Under the pieces are notes generated by a model. It ran no database searches. It worked only from the letters and a program-made list of their open reading frames with translations, and was not told where the DNA came from. A program made the translations under genes and the position numbers. Below are positions 33,502-41,694 of a DNA stretch of 64,000 nucleotides, piece after piece (within the stretch, counting starts at the first letter, position 1; the number at the start of each line of letters is the position of its first letter). The stretch lies in contig URKJ01000001.1 in NCBI GenBank assembly GCA_900548385.1, positions 62,001 to 126,000 on the forward strand, written 5' to 3'. This stretch comes from an uncultured bacterium. GTDB taxonomy: Bacteria; Verrucomicrobiota; Lentisphaeria; Victivallales; UBA1829.

Positions 33502-34518
33502 ATGATTATTGTTTTCAAACCGAACAGTCCGGAAACCGAAATCAGAAAAGTTGAAAAAATGGTTGCGGACATGGGGTATGAACCGCGTCTGATCAAAGGC
33601 GTTGAGCATACCGTTCTCGGTGCGGTGGGTGACGAGAACATGCACATGTCGCTCGAAGCTCTCAGAAATCTGCCTTGCATCGAAGATGTACACCCGATCC
33701 AGAAAAAATATAAACTGGCGAGCCGTGAGTTTCATCCCGACAACTCGGAATTCAAGATCGGCAAAGAGGTGATCGGCGGAAAGAAATTCCAGATCATTGC
33801 CGGTCCCTGTTCCATCGAATCCGCCGAACAGATGGATATTGTCGCTTCCACTTTGACCGCGGACGGCGTCGGCATTCTGCGCGGCGGAGCGTTCAAGCCC
33901 CGTACGTCTCCTTACGATTTTCAGGGACTCGGTCAGGGCGGAATTGATATTCTCAAAGCGGTCAAGGAAAAATACGACGTCCCGGTCATTACGGAGGTCG
34001 TCGGCATTCCGACGATTCAGGCGGTCGCCGAGGTGGCGGACTGCATTCAGATCGGCGCGCGCAACTGCCAGAATTACAATCTGCTGGAAAACGTCGCCAA
34101 GGCGGGACGTCCCGTTCTGCTCAAACGCGGCATGTCCACCACCATCGAAGAGTGGCTGAACGCGGCGGAATATCTGTTGGCGAACGGCTGCGCCAATGTG
34201 GTTCTTTGTGAACGCGGAATCCGTACGTTCGAGACCGCAACGCGCAACACGCTGGACATCAGTGCGGTTGCAGTGGTCAAGAAAGAGTCGCATCTCCCGA
34301 TCGTGATTGATCCGAGCCATGCGGCGGGTAAACTGGAATATGTGCTTCCGCTTGCGAAAGCCGCTGCGGCGATCGGTGCGGACGGTCTCATTGTGGAATC
34401 CCATCCGCAGCCGGTCAAGGCGCTCAGCGATGCCGCACAACAGATCCCGTGCGCCGATTTCAAGAAATTCCTGGATGAACTCCGGCCCTTCGTCGAGGCT
34501 GCCGGCAGAACGTTATGA
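33502..34518 (+). CDS. aroF: 3-deoxy-7-phosphoheptulonate synthase (AroF/DAHPS I-beta type)
   Basis: A 338-residue enzyme that condenses phosphoenolpyruvate and erythrose 4-phosphate, the first step of the shikimate pathway. Residues 1-75 form the ferredoxin-like regulatory domain of the Thermotoga-type enzymes. The barrel has AGPCSIES, KPRTSPYDFQGLG, IGARNCQNYNLL, KRGMSTTIEEW and IDPSHAAGK. The ATG at 33502 (MIIVFKP) matches the family start; an upstream TTG would add 5 residues. The stop overlaps the NUDIX gene (ATGA). Confidence 0.95.
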   Translation: MIIVFKPNSPETEIRKVEKMVADMGYEPRLIKGVEHTVLGAVGDENMHMSLEALRNLPCIEDVHPIQKKYKLASREFHPDNSEFKIGKEVIGGKKFQIIAGPCSIESAEQMDIVASTLTADGVGILRGGAFKPRTSPYDFQGLGQGGIDILKAVKEKYDVPVITEVVGIPTIQAVAEVADCIQIGARNCQNYNLLENVAKAGRPVLLKRGMSTTIEEWLNAAEYLLANGCANVVLCERGIRTFETATRNTLDISAVAVVKKESHLPIVIDPSHAAGKLEYVLPLAKAAAAIGADGLIVESHPQPVKALSDAAQQIPCADFKKFLDELRPFVEAAGRTL

Positions 34519-35075
34519 GCGATGACCTGAAGGATTTATGGCGTTCACTGGAGCGTCCGAGAGAGATCTTCAGGTCCCGTGTCATTACTCTGTGCGCGGA
34601 GCATTACAAGTGCCTGCGCACAGGGGCTGTTCATGAATTCATCACCTGCCGCTCCTGCGACTGGGTCAACGTGGTCGCCGTCACCAGACGGCGGGAACTG
34701 CTGCTGATCCGGCAGTTCCGGCACGGTTCGCGCAAAACGGAATGGGAGATTCCCGGCGGCTGTATTGATCCCTCGGATCCGTCTCCCGAAGCCGCGGGAA
34801 TCCGGGAGCTGATGGAGGAGACCGGATTTGCCGGAAAAAACGCGCGGATCATCGGACGTGTCCATCCGAATCCGGCGCTTCAGGGCAATTACTGCCATAC
34901 CGTCCTGATCGAGGACGCCGAACAGGTCTCGGAACCGCACTTGGAGCCGACGGAATGCATCGTGTCCGCCCTGCTTCCGGAGGAGAAGGTGCGGGAGATG
35001 ATCCGGGGCGGCGTGATTGAGCATGGGCTCGTTCTGAATGCCCTGATGTTTTATTTTATGGAGAAACAGAAATGA
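34515..35075 (+). CDS. NUDIX hydrolase (ADP-ribose pyrophosphatase-like)
   Basis: A 186-residue protein with a NUDIX box at residues 81-105 (GGCIDPSDPSPE, then IRELMEETGF). The box is slightly off consensus: Asp88 stands where Glu is usual and there is one extra residue before the REL-EE helix. The N-terminal strands (VNVVAVTRRRELLLIRQFRH) are typical of ADP-sugar pyrophosphatases of the NudF type. It overlaps aroF and the next gene by 4 bp each. The substrate is inferred only to family level. Confidence 0.85.
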   Translation: MSDDLKDLWRSLERPREIFRSRVITLCAEHYKCLRTGAVHEFITCRSCDWVNVVAVTRRRELLLIRQFRHGSRKTEWEIPGGCIDPSDPSPEAAGIRELMEETGFAGKNARIIGRVHPNPALQGNYCHTVLIEDAEQVSEPHLEPTECIVSALLPEEKVREMIRGGVIEHGLVLNALMFYFMEKQK

Positions 35076-35335
35076 AGAGTGCTTATGAACTTGCGCTGGA
35101 GCGCAGCGGCGGGATCCTGAACGCGGTCCCGGAGGAAATCAAAGAAAAACTCGCGGAGATCGAACAGATCCGCAAAGCGAAAGTCGCCGAGGCGGAGCTT
35201 TCCGCCCAACAGAGAATCGCACGGGAATCCGATCCGGAAAAAGCCGCTGAAGTCAAAGAGGCGCTTGTGACGGAGATCGCCGCGATCAACGATAAATACG
35301 AACGGGAAAAAGAGAAGATCCGCAACGGGAAATAA
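35072..35335 (+). CDS. Small conserved coiled-coil protein
   Basis: An 87-residue, strongly charged alpha-helical protein (MKSAYELALERSGG then EEIKEKLAEIEQIRKAK). It looks like two long helices forming a coiled coil, without a membrane segment. Similar short proteins starting MKSAYELALER are, as I recall, common in the PVC group and have no known function. It is the last gene of the aroF-NUDIX run, joined by a 4-bp ATGA overlap, so it is very probably translated. Confidence 0.75.
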   Translation: MKSAYELALERSGGILNAVPEEIKEKLAEIEQIRKAKVAEAELSAQQRIARESDPEKAAEVKEALVTEIAAINDKYEREKEKIRNGK

Positions 35336-35368
35336 CCCCCGTCGGCAGTTGTTCCGCTGGAAATCAGT

Positions 35369-35397
35369 TTCGGGAATGTTTATTGCGCATTCCCGAA
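35369..35397. terminator. 10-bp hairpin between convergent operons
   Basis: TTCGGGAATG (35369-35378) and CATTCCCGAA (35388-35397) are perfect reverse complements with a 9-nt loop. It lies across the rbsK stop codon, between convergent genes. There is no T-tract on either side, so its role as terminator is uncertain. Confidence 0.45.
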
Positions 35398-36276
35398 AAC
35401 TTCCTCCGCGGATGGAATGGAAACGGCGGCTCCTGCCCGGCTTACGGCGATACTGCCCGCCAGTGCGGCAAGCTCCATTGTGCGTTCCGGAGAAAATCCG
35501 CGCAGTTTTGCGGCGAGATAATAACCGGAAAAGGTGTCGCCCGCACTGGTGGTGTCCACGACTTTCACGTCCGGGCTCGGTACATGGAAACGGTCCGCGC
35601 CTTTGGCATAACAGGCGCCGTCTCCGCCGAGCGTCATAACGATTTCGCTTTCCGGATAGCGTGCGCTCAGAATATCCAGAACCGCATCCGGCGAACCTTC
35701 CGAGCCGGAGAGCTGGGCGGCTTCGATCTCATTGACGAACAGCACATCGGCAAGTTCCAACGGGTAATCCGCGACTTCCGGACCGCAGGGAGCCGGATTG
35801 ATCGCGATCAGGAGTCCGCGTGCTTTTGCCTCCCGCATCAGAAACGGGATTTCATTGATCTCATTCTGCAGCAGAAGCCAGCTTCCATGGCTCTGTTGAT
35901 CAAGAACGTTGCGGATTTCCTCCCGTGTGACCGCCCGGTTCGCTCCGGGATAAAGCAGAATACAGTTCTGACCGTTCCGGTCGACTTGAATGATCGCGTG
36001 TCCGGTCGGCTGTTCTCCGTGGATCAGAAACCGGGTATCGACTCCGGCGAGCCGCAGAGTCTCTTCCAGAAACGCTCCGTCTGCCCCGATTTTTCCCGCG
36101 TGCGCGGTCCGGACGCCGGCACGGGCGAGCGCGACGGACTGGTTCAGCCCTTTTCCGCCGGCAAATTGTGCGTAATCCGCGCAGGCGAGCGTTTCCGCCG
36201 GGCGAACGAAGTGCGGAACCTGATAGACATGGTCAATGTTCAGCGATCCGAAATTCAGTACTTGAATATTCTGCAT
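35380..36276 (-). CDS. rbsK: Ribokinase-like PfkB-family sugar kinase
   Basis: A 298-residue kinase expected to phosphorylate ribose or a related sugar with ATP. The sugar-binding GGKGLNQSVALARAG (residues of about 40-54) and the catalytic DTTSAGDTFSGYY near residue 242 are clear. The pattern NFGSLNIDHVYQVPHFVRPAET is typical of RbsK. It is the last gene of a three-gene operon behind the activase-dehydratase fusion and a cupin (6-bp gap), an unusual partner set for a ribokinase. The symbol rests on general similarity; a non-ribose substrate is possible. Confidence 0.82.
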   Translation of the reverse strand: MQNIQVLNFGSLNIDHVYQVPHFVRPAETLACADYAQFAGGKGLNQSVALARAGVRTAHAGKIGADGAFLEETLRLAGVDTRFLIHGEQPTGHAIIQVDRNGQNCILLYPGANRAVTREEIRNVLDQQSHGSWLLLQNEINEIPFLMREAKARGLLIAINPAPCGPEVADYPLELADVLFVNEIEAAQLSGSEGSPDAVLDILSARYPESEIVMTLGGDGACYAKGADRFHVPSPDVKVVDTTSAGDTFSGYYLAAKLRGFSPERTMELAALAGSIAVSRAGAAVSIPSAEEVFGNAQ

Positions 36277-36282
36277 GTGCGC

Positions 36283-36633
36283 TCAGTATTTAACGATGAC
36301 GGCGAGCACTTCCAGCGTGTCCGTGCCGATGTTTTTCAGGTAATGACTTTCCCCGCCGCGGCAGATGCTGGCGTCGCCGGGATTGAGGACTTCCGTTTTG
36401 CCGTTATCGAGCGTTTCCGCCGTTCCCGTCAGTACAAAGAACAGTTCTTCTTCGTTTTCGTGCGTGTGCTCTCCGATGGAACAGCCGGGTTCCAGCACGA
36501 GTTTGGAATACATGCGGGTATTGGATTTCATTTCTTCGCCCGGTTTCCAGATGGCGGAAAAGAGGACTTCGCCATTGCCGCCGCGCGCGTTTTTACGGAT
36601 TTCGCCGACGAATTCATCCGGTCTCTTGATCAT
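36283..36633 (-). CDS. Cupin-domain protein
   Basis: A 116-residue single-domain cupin. The motif GEHTHENEEELFFVLTG (residues of about 54-70) gives two His and a Glu as metal ligands, and the second motif PGDASICRGGESHYLKN gives a third His. Such small cupins bind a metal and act as isomerases, dioxygenases or sensors. Its start is 4 bp after the stop of the activase fusion, with GGAG inside that gene. The specific function cannot be assigned. Confidence 0.85.
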   Translation of the reverse strand: MIKRPDEFVGEIRKNARGGNGEVLFSAIWKPGEEMKSNTRMYSKLVLEPGCSIGEHTHENEEELFFVLTGTAETLDNGKTEVLNPGDASICRGGESHYLKNIGTDTLEVLAVIVKY

Positions 36634-36637
36634 GATG

Positions 36638-38722
36638 TTATGCTCCTTTGATTCTGCCGAACATATTGCCGAATTTCTTGGCGTTCAGCGATTCGGTGAA
36701 CGATGATATTTTGGTGAGAGTGCTGCACGGATCCGTGGTCGGGTCCATGCAGTCCCCGTCGAGAGTGAGAAGCGGAAGACCGACATTGTCGAGCTCTTCG
36801 CGCAGGTGCTTGGCGAAACAGCTGTCGGAAAGTGAGCAGCGCCCGAAACCGTGATTGTAAAGAATGCAGCCGTTGAGCTGAGCTTTTTTCGCGGTTTCCA
36901 GAATGTAATGGACCCGGAGTTTCGGATCAAGATAACCGACTGTCAGCAGTTTGCGTGCGAGCGAGCGGTAAGGATCGGCGGGGTCCAGCCTGTCCCAGTC
37001 CACAAAGTTCACTTCTTCAAAAACGATCGGCGCGTTGCAGACCGTTTCGATATAATCGAGCACTTTTGTGTCGTAGAACGGCGGGAGGTGCAGCCAGAGC
37101 AGGCGGTGCGTATCTTCGATCCTGTAATGTTTTTCCGCCCATTCCTTTTTCCGGCAGAGTTCGTCATGGAACTGCTTCTGGATGTCGATCAGTTCCTGAC
37201 GTCCCCAGAGCTGGGAGAAGAGAACGGCACTGTAAACGCCTTCGGCTCCGCGGATCAGCGGGGGACTCGTCCAGCGCAGTTCGTTGCAGCGTTTTGAAAG
37301 CTCCGCCGCCTGATTGGAGAGTTCGCAGGCTTCCGCGAGGCGCGCCGGATCCATTTTCATGCCGAGCGCTTTTTCCATCAGATAGACCGCTTCCTGAAGT
37401 CCCTCGGCGATCTGATCGACGGAATAGGGATCGTCCGCGTTGATCGGCGTGTGAAGAGAGTAGAAACGGTCGGTGAAATTGTATTGGCGGGCGAGGTCCT
37501 GAAAGATCCGTTCCCCCTGCTGGCACGGCTGGGAGGTGGAAACTCCGAATGCGGGCTGCGGGAGCTCGGTGCCTTCCTGGACGCGCAGGAAGGAACAGGT
37601 TTCGCCGGCGAATCCCTTGTAGGCGGCGATGTCGAGTGCTTTTTTGGTGCGTTTGTAGTTCCGGGCAAAGAGTGCGGCGTAGGTTTCCAGAGTCAGCATC
37701 TTGACGCCGAGAGCATTGAGGATCTCGGTCGGAAAGAAGAGGTTCCGCCAGACCATCGGGCCGCCTTTGCTCTTGGAGAAGAATTCCCGCCGCGTGTTGT
37801 TGGCGCGCATGGAAACCGATTTCATCGGCGTTGGCTCGTACTGGACTCTGTCCATGCTGAGCGAACCTTTGAGCTGGGTATATTTCCGTGCGAGACAGGC
37901 GGCTCCGAGTGCCCCCATCACCTGATGAAATTCGGGAATGATGATGTTGTTGCCGGTGATTTCTTTCAGATAATAGGCGACCGCCCGGTTGGAGGCGACA
38001 CCGCCCTGAAACACGATGTCGCCTTTGTAATTGAAGAGCAGCTGACCGACGCCGGAAATGATGGTCCGTGCCTGTGCGCGGCATGCGCCGCCGATGACCT
38101 GTCCGAGCGGCATACGGTTTTTGAACTTGTTGATGGAAGTCGCGCTGAGAACGGCGCAGACCGAGGAAAATTCGAGATCGGTGTCATAATTGACCTTGTC
38201 CGCCATCTCTTCGACGGGAATTCCGAGTTTGAGAGCGACACTGTCGAGGAACGCGCCCGTTCCGGCGGCGCAGATGCCGCTCATCTTCGAGGTCCACATT
38301 CCCATCTTTTCGTTGTAGATCATCGCTTTGCTGTCTTGACCGCCGACGTCGAGGATCGCTTTGACATGCGGATGATAGTGCAGGGCTCCGGCGACGTGGG
38401 CGGAGACTTCGCTGACCTGGAAATCGTAATTGATGAAGCGTTTCATGCCTTCGACGATCTGGCTTCCGGTGACGACGGTGCAGTGAATGTCCTCCGGTTT
38501 CATCCCGGCGTCGGCGAGAAACGAAAGCACGGTTTTCTTGAGCGCTCCGAGATTGCAGTTGCCGCATTCCGAACACTTGCTGGAACAGGTGACGCGGCCG
38601 GATTCGACCGGCTTCGTGCGCTGATAGGTCACATGTTCGACTTTTCCGTCTTCTGTCATGATGACGGCTTTGAACGTGGTGGAACCGATGTCGATTCCCA
38701 GATAACGGTTTTGGTTTGCCAT
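36638..38722 (-). CDS. 2-hydroxyacyl-CoA dehydratase activase fused to a dehydratase-like domain
   Basis: A 694-residue protein. Residues 1-290 form a BadF/HgdC-type ASKHA ATPase: DIGSTTFKA (11-19), DVGGQDSK (125-132), and the cluster-holding Cys151 (GICAAGTGAF) and Cys189 (SSVCAVLSA), which in the family jointly hold a [4Fe-4S] cluster in the dimer. Residues of about 330-690 resemble the HgdB/YjiM-type dehydratase subunit (NLFFPTEILNALGVKMLTLE) and carry many Cys. An extra CX3CX2CX2C motif (Cys46, 50, 53, 56) lies in the N-terminal part. The family couples ATP hydrolysis to a very low-potential electron transfer, in anaerobes. A role here in 2-hydroxyacid dehydration or another reduction is inferred. 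Confidence 0.85.
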   Translation of the reverse strand: MANQNRYLGIDIGSTTFKAVIMTEDGKVEHVTYQRTKPVESGRVTCSSKCSECGNCNLGALKKTVLSFLADAGMKPEDIHCTVVTGSQIVEGMKRFINYDFQVSEVSAHVAGALHYHPHVKAILDVGGQDSKAMIYNEKMGMWTSKMSGICAAGTGAFLDSVALKLGIPVEEMADKVNYDTDLEFSSVCAVLSATSINKFKNRMPLGQVIGGACRAQARTIISGVGQLLFNYKGDIVFQGGVASNRAVAYYLKEITGNNIIIPEFHQVMGALGAACLARKYTQLKGSLSMDRVQYEPTPMKSVSMRANNTRREFFSKSKGGPMVWRNLFFPTEILNALGVKMLTLETYAALFARNYKRTKKALDIAAYKGFAGETCSFLRVQEGTELPQPAFGVSTSQPCQQGERIFQDLARQYNFTDRFYSLHTPINADDPYSVDQIAEGLQEAVYLMEKALGMKMDPARLAEACELSNQAAELSKRCNELRWTSPPLIRGAEGVYSAVLFSQLWGRQELIDIQKQFHDELCRKKEWAEKHYRIEDTHRLLWLHLPPFYDTKVLDYIETVCNAPIVFEEVNFVDWDRLDPADPYRSLARKLLTVGYLDPKLRVHYILETAKKAQLNGCILYNHGFGRCSLSDSCFAKHLREELDNVGLPLLTLDGDCMDPTTDPCSTLTKISSFTESLNAKKFGNMFGRIKGA

Positions 38723-38769
38723 AGTGCTTATATCCTGCTGTAAAAACGATAAAACTCTTTCATTTTAAG

Positions 38770-38797
38770 AATATATCTCAAAAAGATTTTTTTTCAA
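38770..38797 (-). promoter_or_regulatory. Promoter of the activase-cupin-ribokinase operon
   Basis: On the minus strand TTGAAA (38797-38792), a 16-nt spacer and TATATT (38775-38770) precede the activase start at 38722 by about 48 bp. Confidence 0.6.
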
Positions 38798-38814
38798 CCT
38801 GTTTTCCAAAATAT

Positions 38815-39654
38815 TCAGTCCTGCGAATTTTTTATTTTTTGAAAACATTCCGCAATCGTGCGGAACTGCTCCAACGTGACGCGTTCCGCACGGATGTCTT
38901 CGGACAGCCCCGCCGCTTTATACGCCGCTTCCACGTTGTCGCGTCCGAACACGGCGGCAAGCTGTTTGATCATTTTCTTGCGGCGCTGAGAGAAACCGAG
39001 ACGCACCACCTGGGAAAACAGAGTCCGGAATGCGCATGACGGCATGTCCGCCCGTTTCCGCATCCGCAGAACGCAGGAATCCACTTCCGGTTTCGGGTGG
39101 AACAGCTGCGGCGGAACCATGCGGAGCGGCGTGACTTCGTAAGCGAGCTGAGCCCGAACCGAAAGCGCGCCGTATTCTTCCTCCCCGGCTTGCGCAGCAA
39201 GACGCATCGCGACTTCTTTCTGAAGCATGATGATCATTTCTTCCGGCGGATTTTCGACTTCCAGCAGTTTGGCGACAACCACCGTTCCCGCCGAATAGGG
39301 CAGGTTGGAGACGAGACGGAACGGCACGCCCGCTCCGTACAGCGTGCTGAAATCCACTTTGCAGGCGTCGCCCTCCACGAGACGCAGGCCTTTCGGAACG
39401 AGGACCGAGCGGAGCCATTCGCAGATGCGGTGATCGAATTCCACCGCGGTGACTTCGGCGCCGAGGTCAAGCATTCGCTGGGTCAATGCGCCGAAACCGG
39501 GACCGACTTCGACGATCTTCTCCCCTTGCGCCGCTCCGGCCTCTTTGACGATCCAGTCGAGAAAGTTTTCATCGACCAGAAAGTTCTGTCCGAGTTTGCG
39601 GCTGGGTTCGAGTCCGATGGCGGCGAGCAGGGCGGTCAGTTCGCTTTTTTTCAT
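38815..39654 (-). CDS. rsmA: 16S rRNA dimethyladenosine methyltransferase RsmA (KsgA)
   Basis: A 279-residue enzyme that dimethylates two adjacent adenosines in the 3' helix of 16S rRNA. The N-terminal KLGQNFLVDENF, SAM motif VEVGPGFGALTQ and catalytic SNLPYS are the family signatures. An upstream extension of the frame, rich in Arg and Pro, is not part of the protein; the ATG at 39654 has GAGG 5 nt upstream. It follows the FmdB-type gene by 7 bp. Confidence 0.95.
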   Translation of the reverse strand: MKKSELTALLAAIGLEPSRKLGQNFLVDENFLDWIVKEAGAAQGEKIVEVGPGFGALTQRMLDLGAEVTAVEFDHRICEWLRSVLVPKGLRLVEGDACKVDFSTLYGAGVPFRLVSNLPYSAGTVVVAKLLEVENPPEEMIIMLQKEVAMRLAAQAGEEEYGALSVRAQLAYEVTPLRMVPPQLFHPKPEVDSCVLRMRKRADMPSCAFRTLFSQVVRLGFSQRRKKMIKQLAAVFGRDNVEAAYKAAGLSEDIRAERVTLEQFRTIAECFQKIKNSQD

Positions 39655-39661
39655 GGTCGCC

Positions 39662-39898
39662 TCAGTGATGATGTCCGCATCCGCCGTGTCCGCATCCGCA
39701 ACCGCCGCTTTTGGCGGACGGGCAGAACGCCTGCGACGGGCATCCGCCGCTCTCTTTGACCGCTGCCGCAAACCTGGAAAGTTTCTTTGCGGTCTCCTTT
39801 TCCCCGCATACGGGACAGGACGGTTTGGCGGAGGCGTTTGGTACCAGCTGTTCGAATTCTTTGCCGCATTTCCGGCAGACATATTCAAAGATGGGCAT
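39662..39898 (-). CDS. FmdB-family zinc-ribbon protein
   Basis: A 78-residue protein. The N-terminal zinc ribbon has CRKCGKEF and CPVCGEKE (two CX2C pairs), as in FmdB-type regulators. The C-terminus is unusually Cys/Gly/His-rich (GGCGCGHGGCGHHH) and may bind a further metal. These proteins are widespread, and their function is unclear. It precedes rsmA by 7 bp and is probably cotranscribed. Confidence 0.85.
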   Translation of the reverse strand: MPIFEYVCRKCGKEFEQLVPNASAKPSCPVCGEKETAKKLSRFAAAVKESGGCPSQAFCPSAKSGGCGCGHGGCGHHH

Positions 39899-39978
39899 GA
39901 TCCGGTTTTCCTTATTCTGAATTTTTTACTGAATTTGAATACAGAAGTAATTTACACTCTCAATCCGGCTCTTACAAG

Positions 39979-40812
39979 TTACTCCGGCAAATTCTTTGCG
40001 CGGTATTGCGTTGGTGTGAGCCCCGTATATTTTTTGAAGATGCGGAAAAAGAAAAATTCGTTCTCGAATCCGGTCCGGAGCGCGATCTCCTTGATCGGAT
40101 CCTGTGTACGGAGCAGAAGCATTTTCGCCTTGCTGATCCGCCGGATGGAGAGGTATTGTTTCGGGGGGACGCCCATCGCCCGGCGGAACTGGGCGGAGAA
40201 TTCGGGACCGGAGAGAGAGGTCATGGCGCGCAGTTCCGCGATTTCAAGCGGCCGTTCCAGATTATTGTCGATATAGTCGGTGATATGGGAGAACCGGTCG
40301 CTGCTGAAACGCAGACCGTGCCCGTCGGCAAGTTTTTCCAGCAGAATAGTCAGAACGGAGATGACCTTATGTTTCACCTCGAAGACTTCGGAGATGGTCC
40401 GTGCAGAGGAGAATCCGCGGACGATTTCCCGGAAGAGCGGACGGAGCGTTCCGGTGGCGACCGGCAGGCGGAACGGCTCGCCGAGTCCCTGGATATGTCC
40501 CAGTTCATCGGAAAAAAAGTGTATCCAGTAATGGGTGGATGGGGTAATGCTCCGGACGAGGAAAGGTGCATAGGGCGGGATCAGATAAAGATTGTCCGGG
40601 ACGATCGCGTATTCCTCGTAAGTGTATTGCAGGCGGAAATCGCCTTTGACGGGCAGGTAAATGCGCCAGAACGGGTCCCCGACCGCCTGAACGTGTTCCG
40701 GCCATTCCGTGATTTCGGTGCTGAATCCGGAGATCAGCAGCTCAAGATCAAGCCTGCTGATAAAACCGAGATACGGATGCCGGATGCGGTGATAATAATG
40801 GTGTCGTGACAT
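39979..40812 (-). CDS. AraC-family transcriptional regulator (cassette 2)
   Basis: A 277-residue protein with an N-terminal cupin-like sensor (residues of about 30-150) and two C-terminal HTH motifs (residues of about 175-275), ending in the AraC signature FENEFFFFRIFKKYTGLTP. It lies divergent from the pilin-like and hydrolase genes of cassette 2, about 120 bp apart, and probably activates them in response to a sugar. GGAG lies 8 nt before the ATG. Confidence 0.9.
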   Translation of the reverse strand: MSRHHYYHRIRHPYLGFISRLDLELLISGFSTEITEWPEHVQAVGDPFWRIYLPVKGDFRLQYTYEEYAIVPDNLYLIPPYAPFLVRSITPSTHYWIHFFSDELGHIQGLGEPFRLPVATGTLRPLFREIVRGFSSARTISEVFEVKHKVISVLTILLEKLADGHGLRFSSDRFSHITDYIDNNLERPLEIAELRAMTSLSGPEFSAQFRRAMGVPPKQYLSIRRISKAKMLLLRTQDPIKEIALRTGFENEFFFFRIFKKYTGLTPTQYRAKNLPE

Positions 40813-40866
40813 GAAAAAATCTCCGTTTTCTGAAAAAAAGTATATAATATTATTACAATAACTGCA

Positions 40867-40895
40867 TTTACAAAAAGATGCAAATGATGTATAAT
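40867..40895 (+). promoter_or_regulatory. Promoter of the cassette 2 pilin-like and hydrolase genes
   Basis: TTTACA (40867-40872), a 17-nt spacer and TATAAT (40890-40895) lie 39 bp before the pilin-like start. The TGCA-containing segments TGCATTT, TGCAAAT and TGCAATG repeat across 40863-40904 and could be the AraC binding sites. Confidence 0.7.
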
Positions 40896-40934
40896 GAATG
40901 CAATGTTAATTTTAAACAAAAAATGGAGGTTTGT

Positions 40935-41675
40935 ATGATCAAATGTCGGTTTACCATTCTGGAGCTCCTCGTCGTAATCGCCGTGATTTCCATTCTGGCG
41001 GCTCTGCTGCTGCCCGCTTTGAATTCGGCGCGGGAAACGGCGAGGGGGGCGCGATGCCTCAGCAACATCAAACAGGTCAATACCGCTCTGACTGCGTACA
41101 CGGTTGATTTTACGTTTTATCCATGGCCGTTCCGGACTGCGGAGAATATCGGTATGGAACAGCGGATCATCGAGGCCGGGTATATGAAACCGCTTCGCCG
41201 GGGAGCTCAGACCTACAAGGACCGTTTTGAGGTGCAGTGCGATTCCCTCCGGGATCTTGTCTGCGCGGAAGGTTCCACCTATCCCGTGAGTTCCTATATT
41301 CCGAATTACAGCAACACTTACGGAGGTGTGCTGACTGCCGGAAGTCATGGCATTACCGGAGACGAGGAGTATCCGGAACTGACACTTGCCAGACCGGAAA
41401 AGGTGAAAGCCCCGTCGCGGAAAGTCGTATTTGCGGAACGGAAAAATTCCGGCGGACATCTTCATTATATTATGGATTGCCGGAATCTTTATGATCCATC
41501 CCATACGGGAAGCGAGGAAAGACTCGGTCCCGTCCACCGGCAGAATGCGTCGTTTGCTTTCGCTGACGGTCATGCCGCATCCTGGAACGTCGTTACGCAG
41601 TTGAGTCATGGCGGAGACGTGTACGGTTACGGACTCCGTCTGTGGAAAAAATATTTCAACATCTCGGAACCTTGA
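40935..41675 (+). CDS. Solitary type IV pilin-like protein with H-X9-DG motif (cassette 2)
   Basis: A 246-residue protein starting MIKCRFTILELLVVIAVISI, a prepilin leader with Phe at +1 and Glu at +5. The globular part ends with H-RQNASFAFA-DG, an exact H-X9-DG motif. The ATG at 40935 has GGAGG 5 nt upstream, so earlier ATGs in the frame are unlikely. The hydrolase gene follows after 19 bp, and the divergent AraC regulator lies on the other side. The arrangement matches cassettes 1 and 3. No other pilus genes are adjacent. Confidence 0.9.
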   Translation: MIKCRFTILELLVVIAVISILAALLLPALNSARETARGARCLSNIKQVNTALTAYTVDFTFYPWPFRTAENIGMEQRIIEAGYMKPLRRGAQTYKDRFEVQCDSLRDLVCAEGSTYPVSSYIPNYSNTYGGVLTAGSHGITGDEEYPELTLARPEKVKAPSRKVVFAERKNSGGHLHYIMDCRNLYDPSHTGSEERLGPVHRQNASFAFADGHAASWNVVTQLSHGGDVYGYGLRLWKKYFNISEP

Positions 41676-41694
41676 TAACCGGAAGGAAAATGAA

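Noticed and set aside
38815..39888. N-terminal extension of RsmA (78 extra residues, Arg/Pro-rich)
   Set aside because: It overlaps the FmdB zinc-ribbon gene in another frame, has no ribosome binding site and is unlike any RsmA. The ATG at 39654 with GAGG fits the family.
40881..40934. Longer start for the cassette 2 pilin-like gene (ATG at 40878 or 40881)
   Set aside because: It would put 19 extra residues before the leader and ignore the GGAGG directly before 40935.
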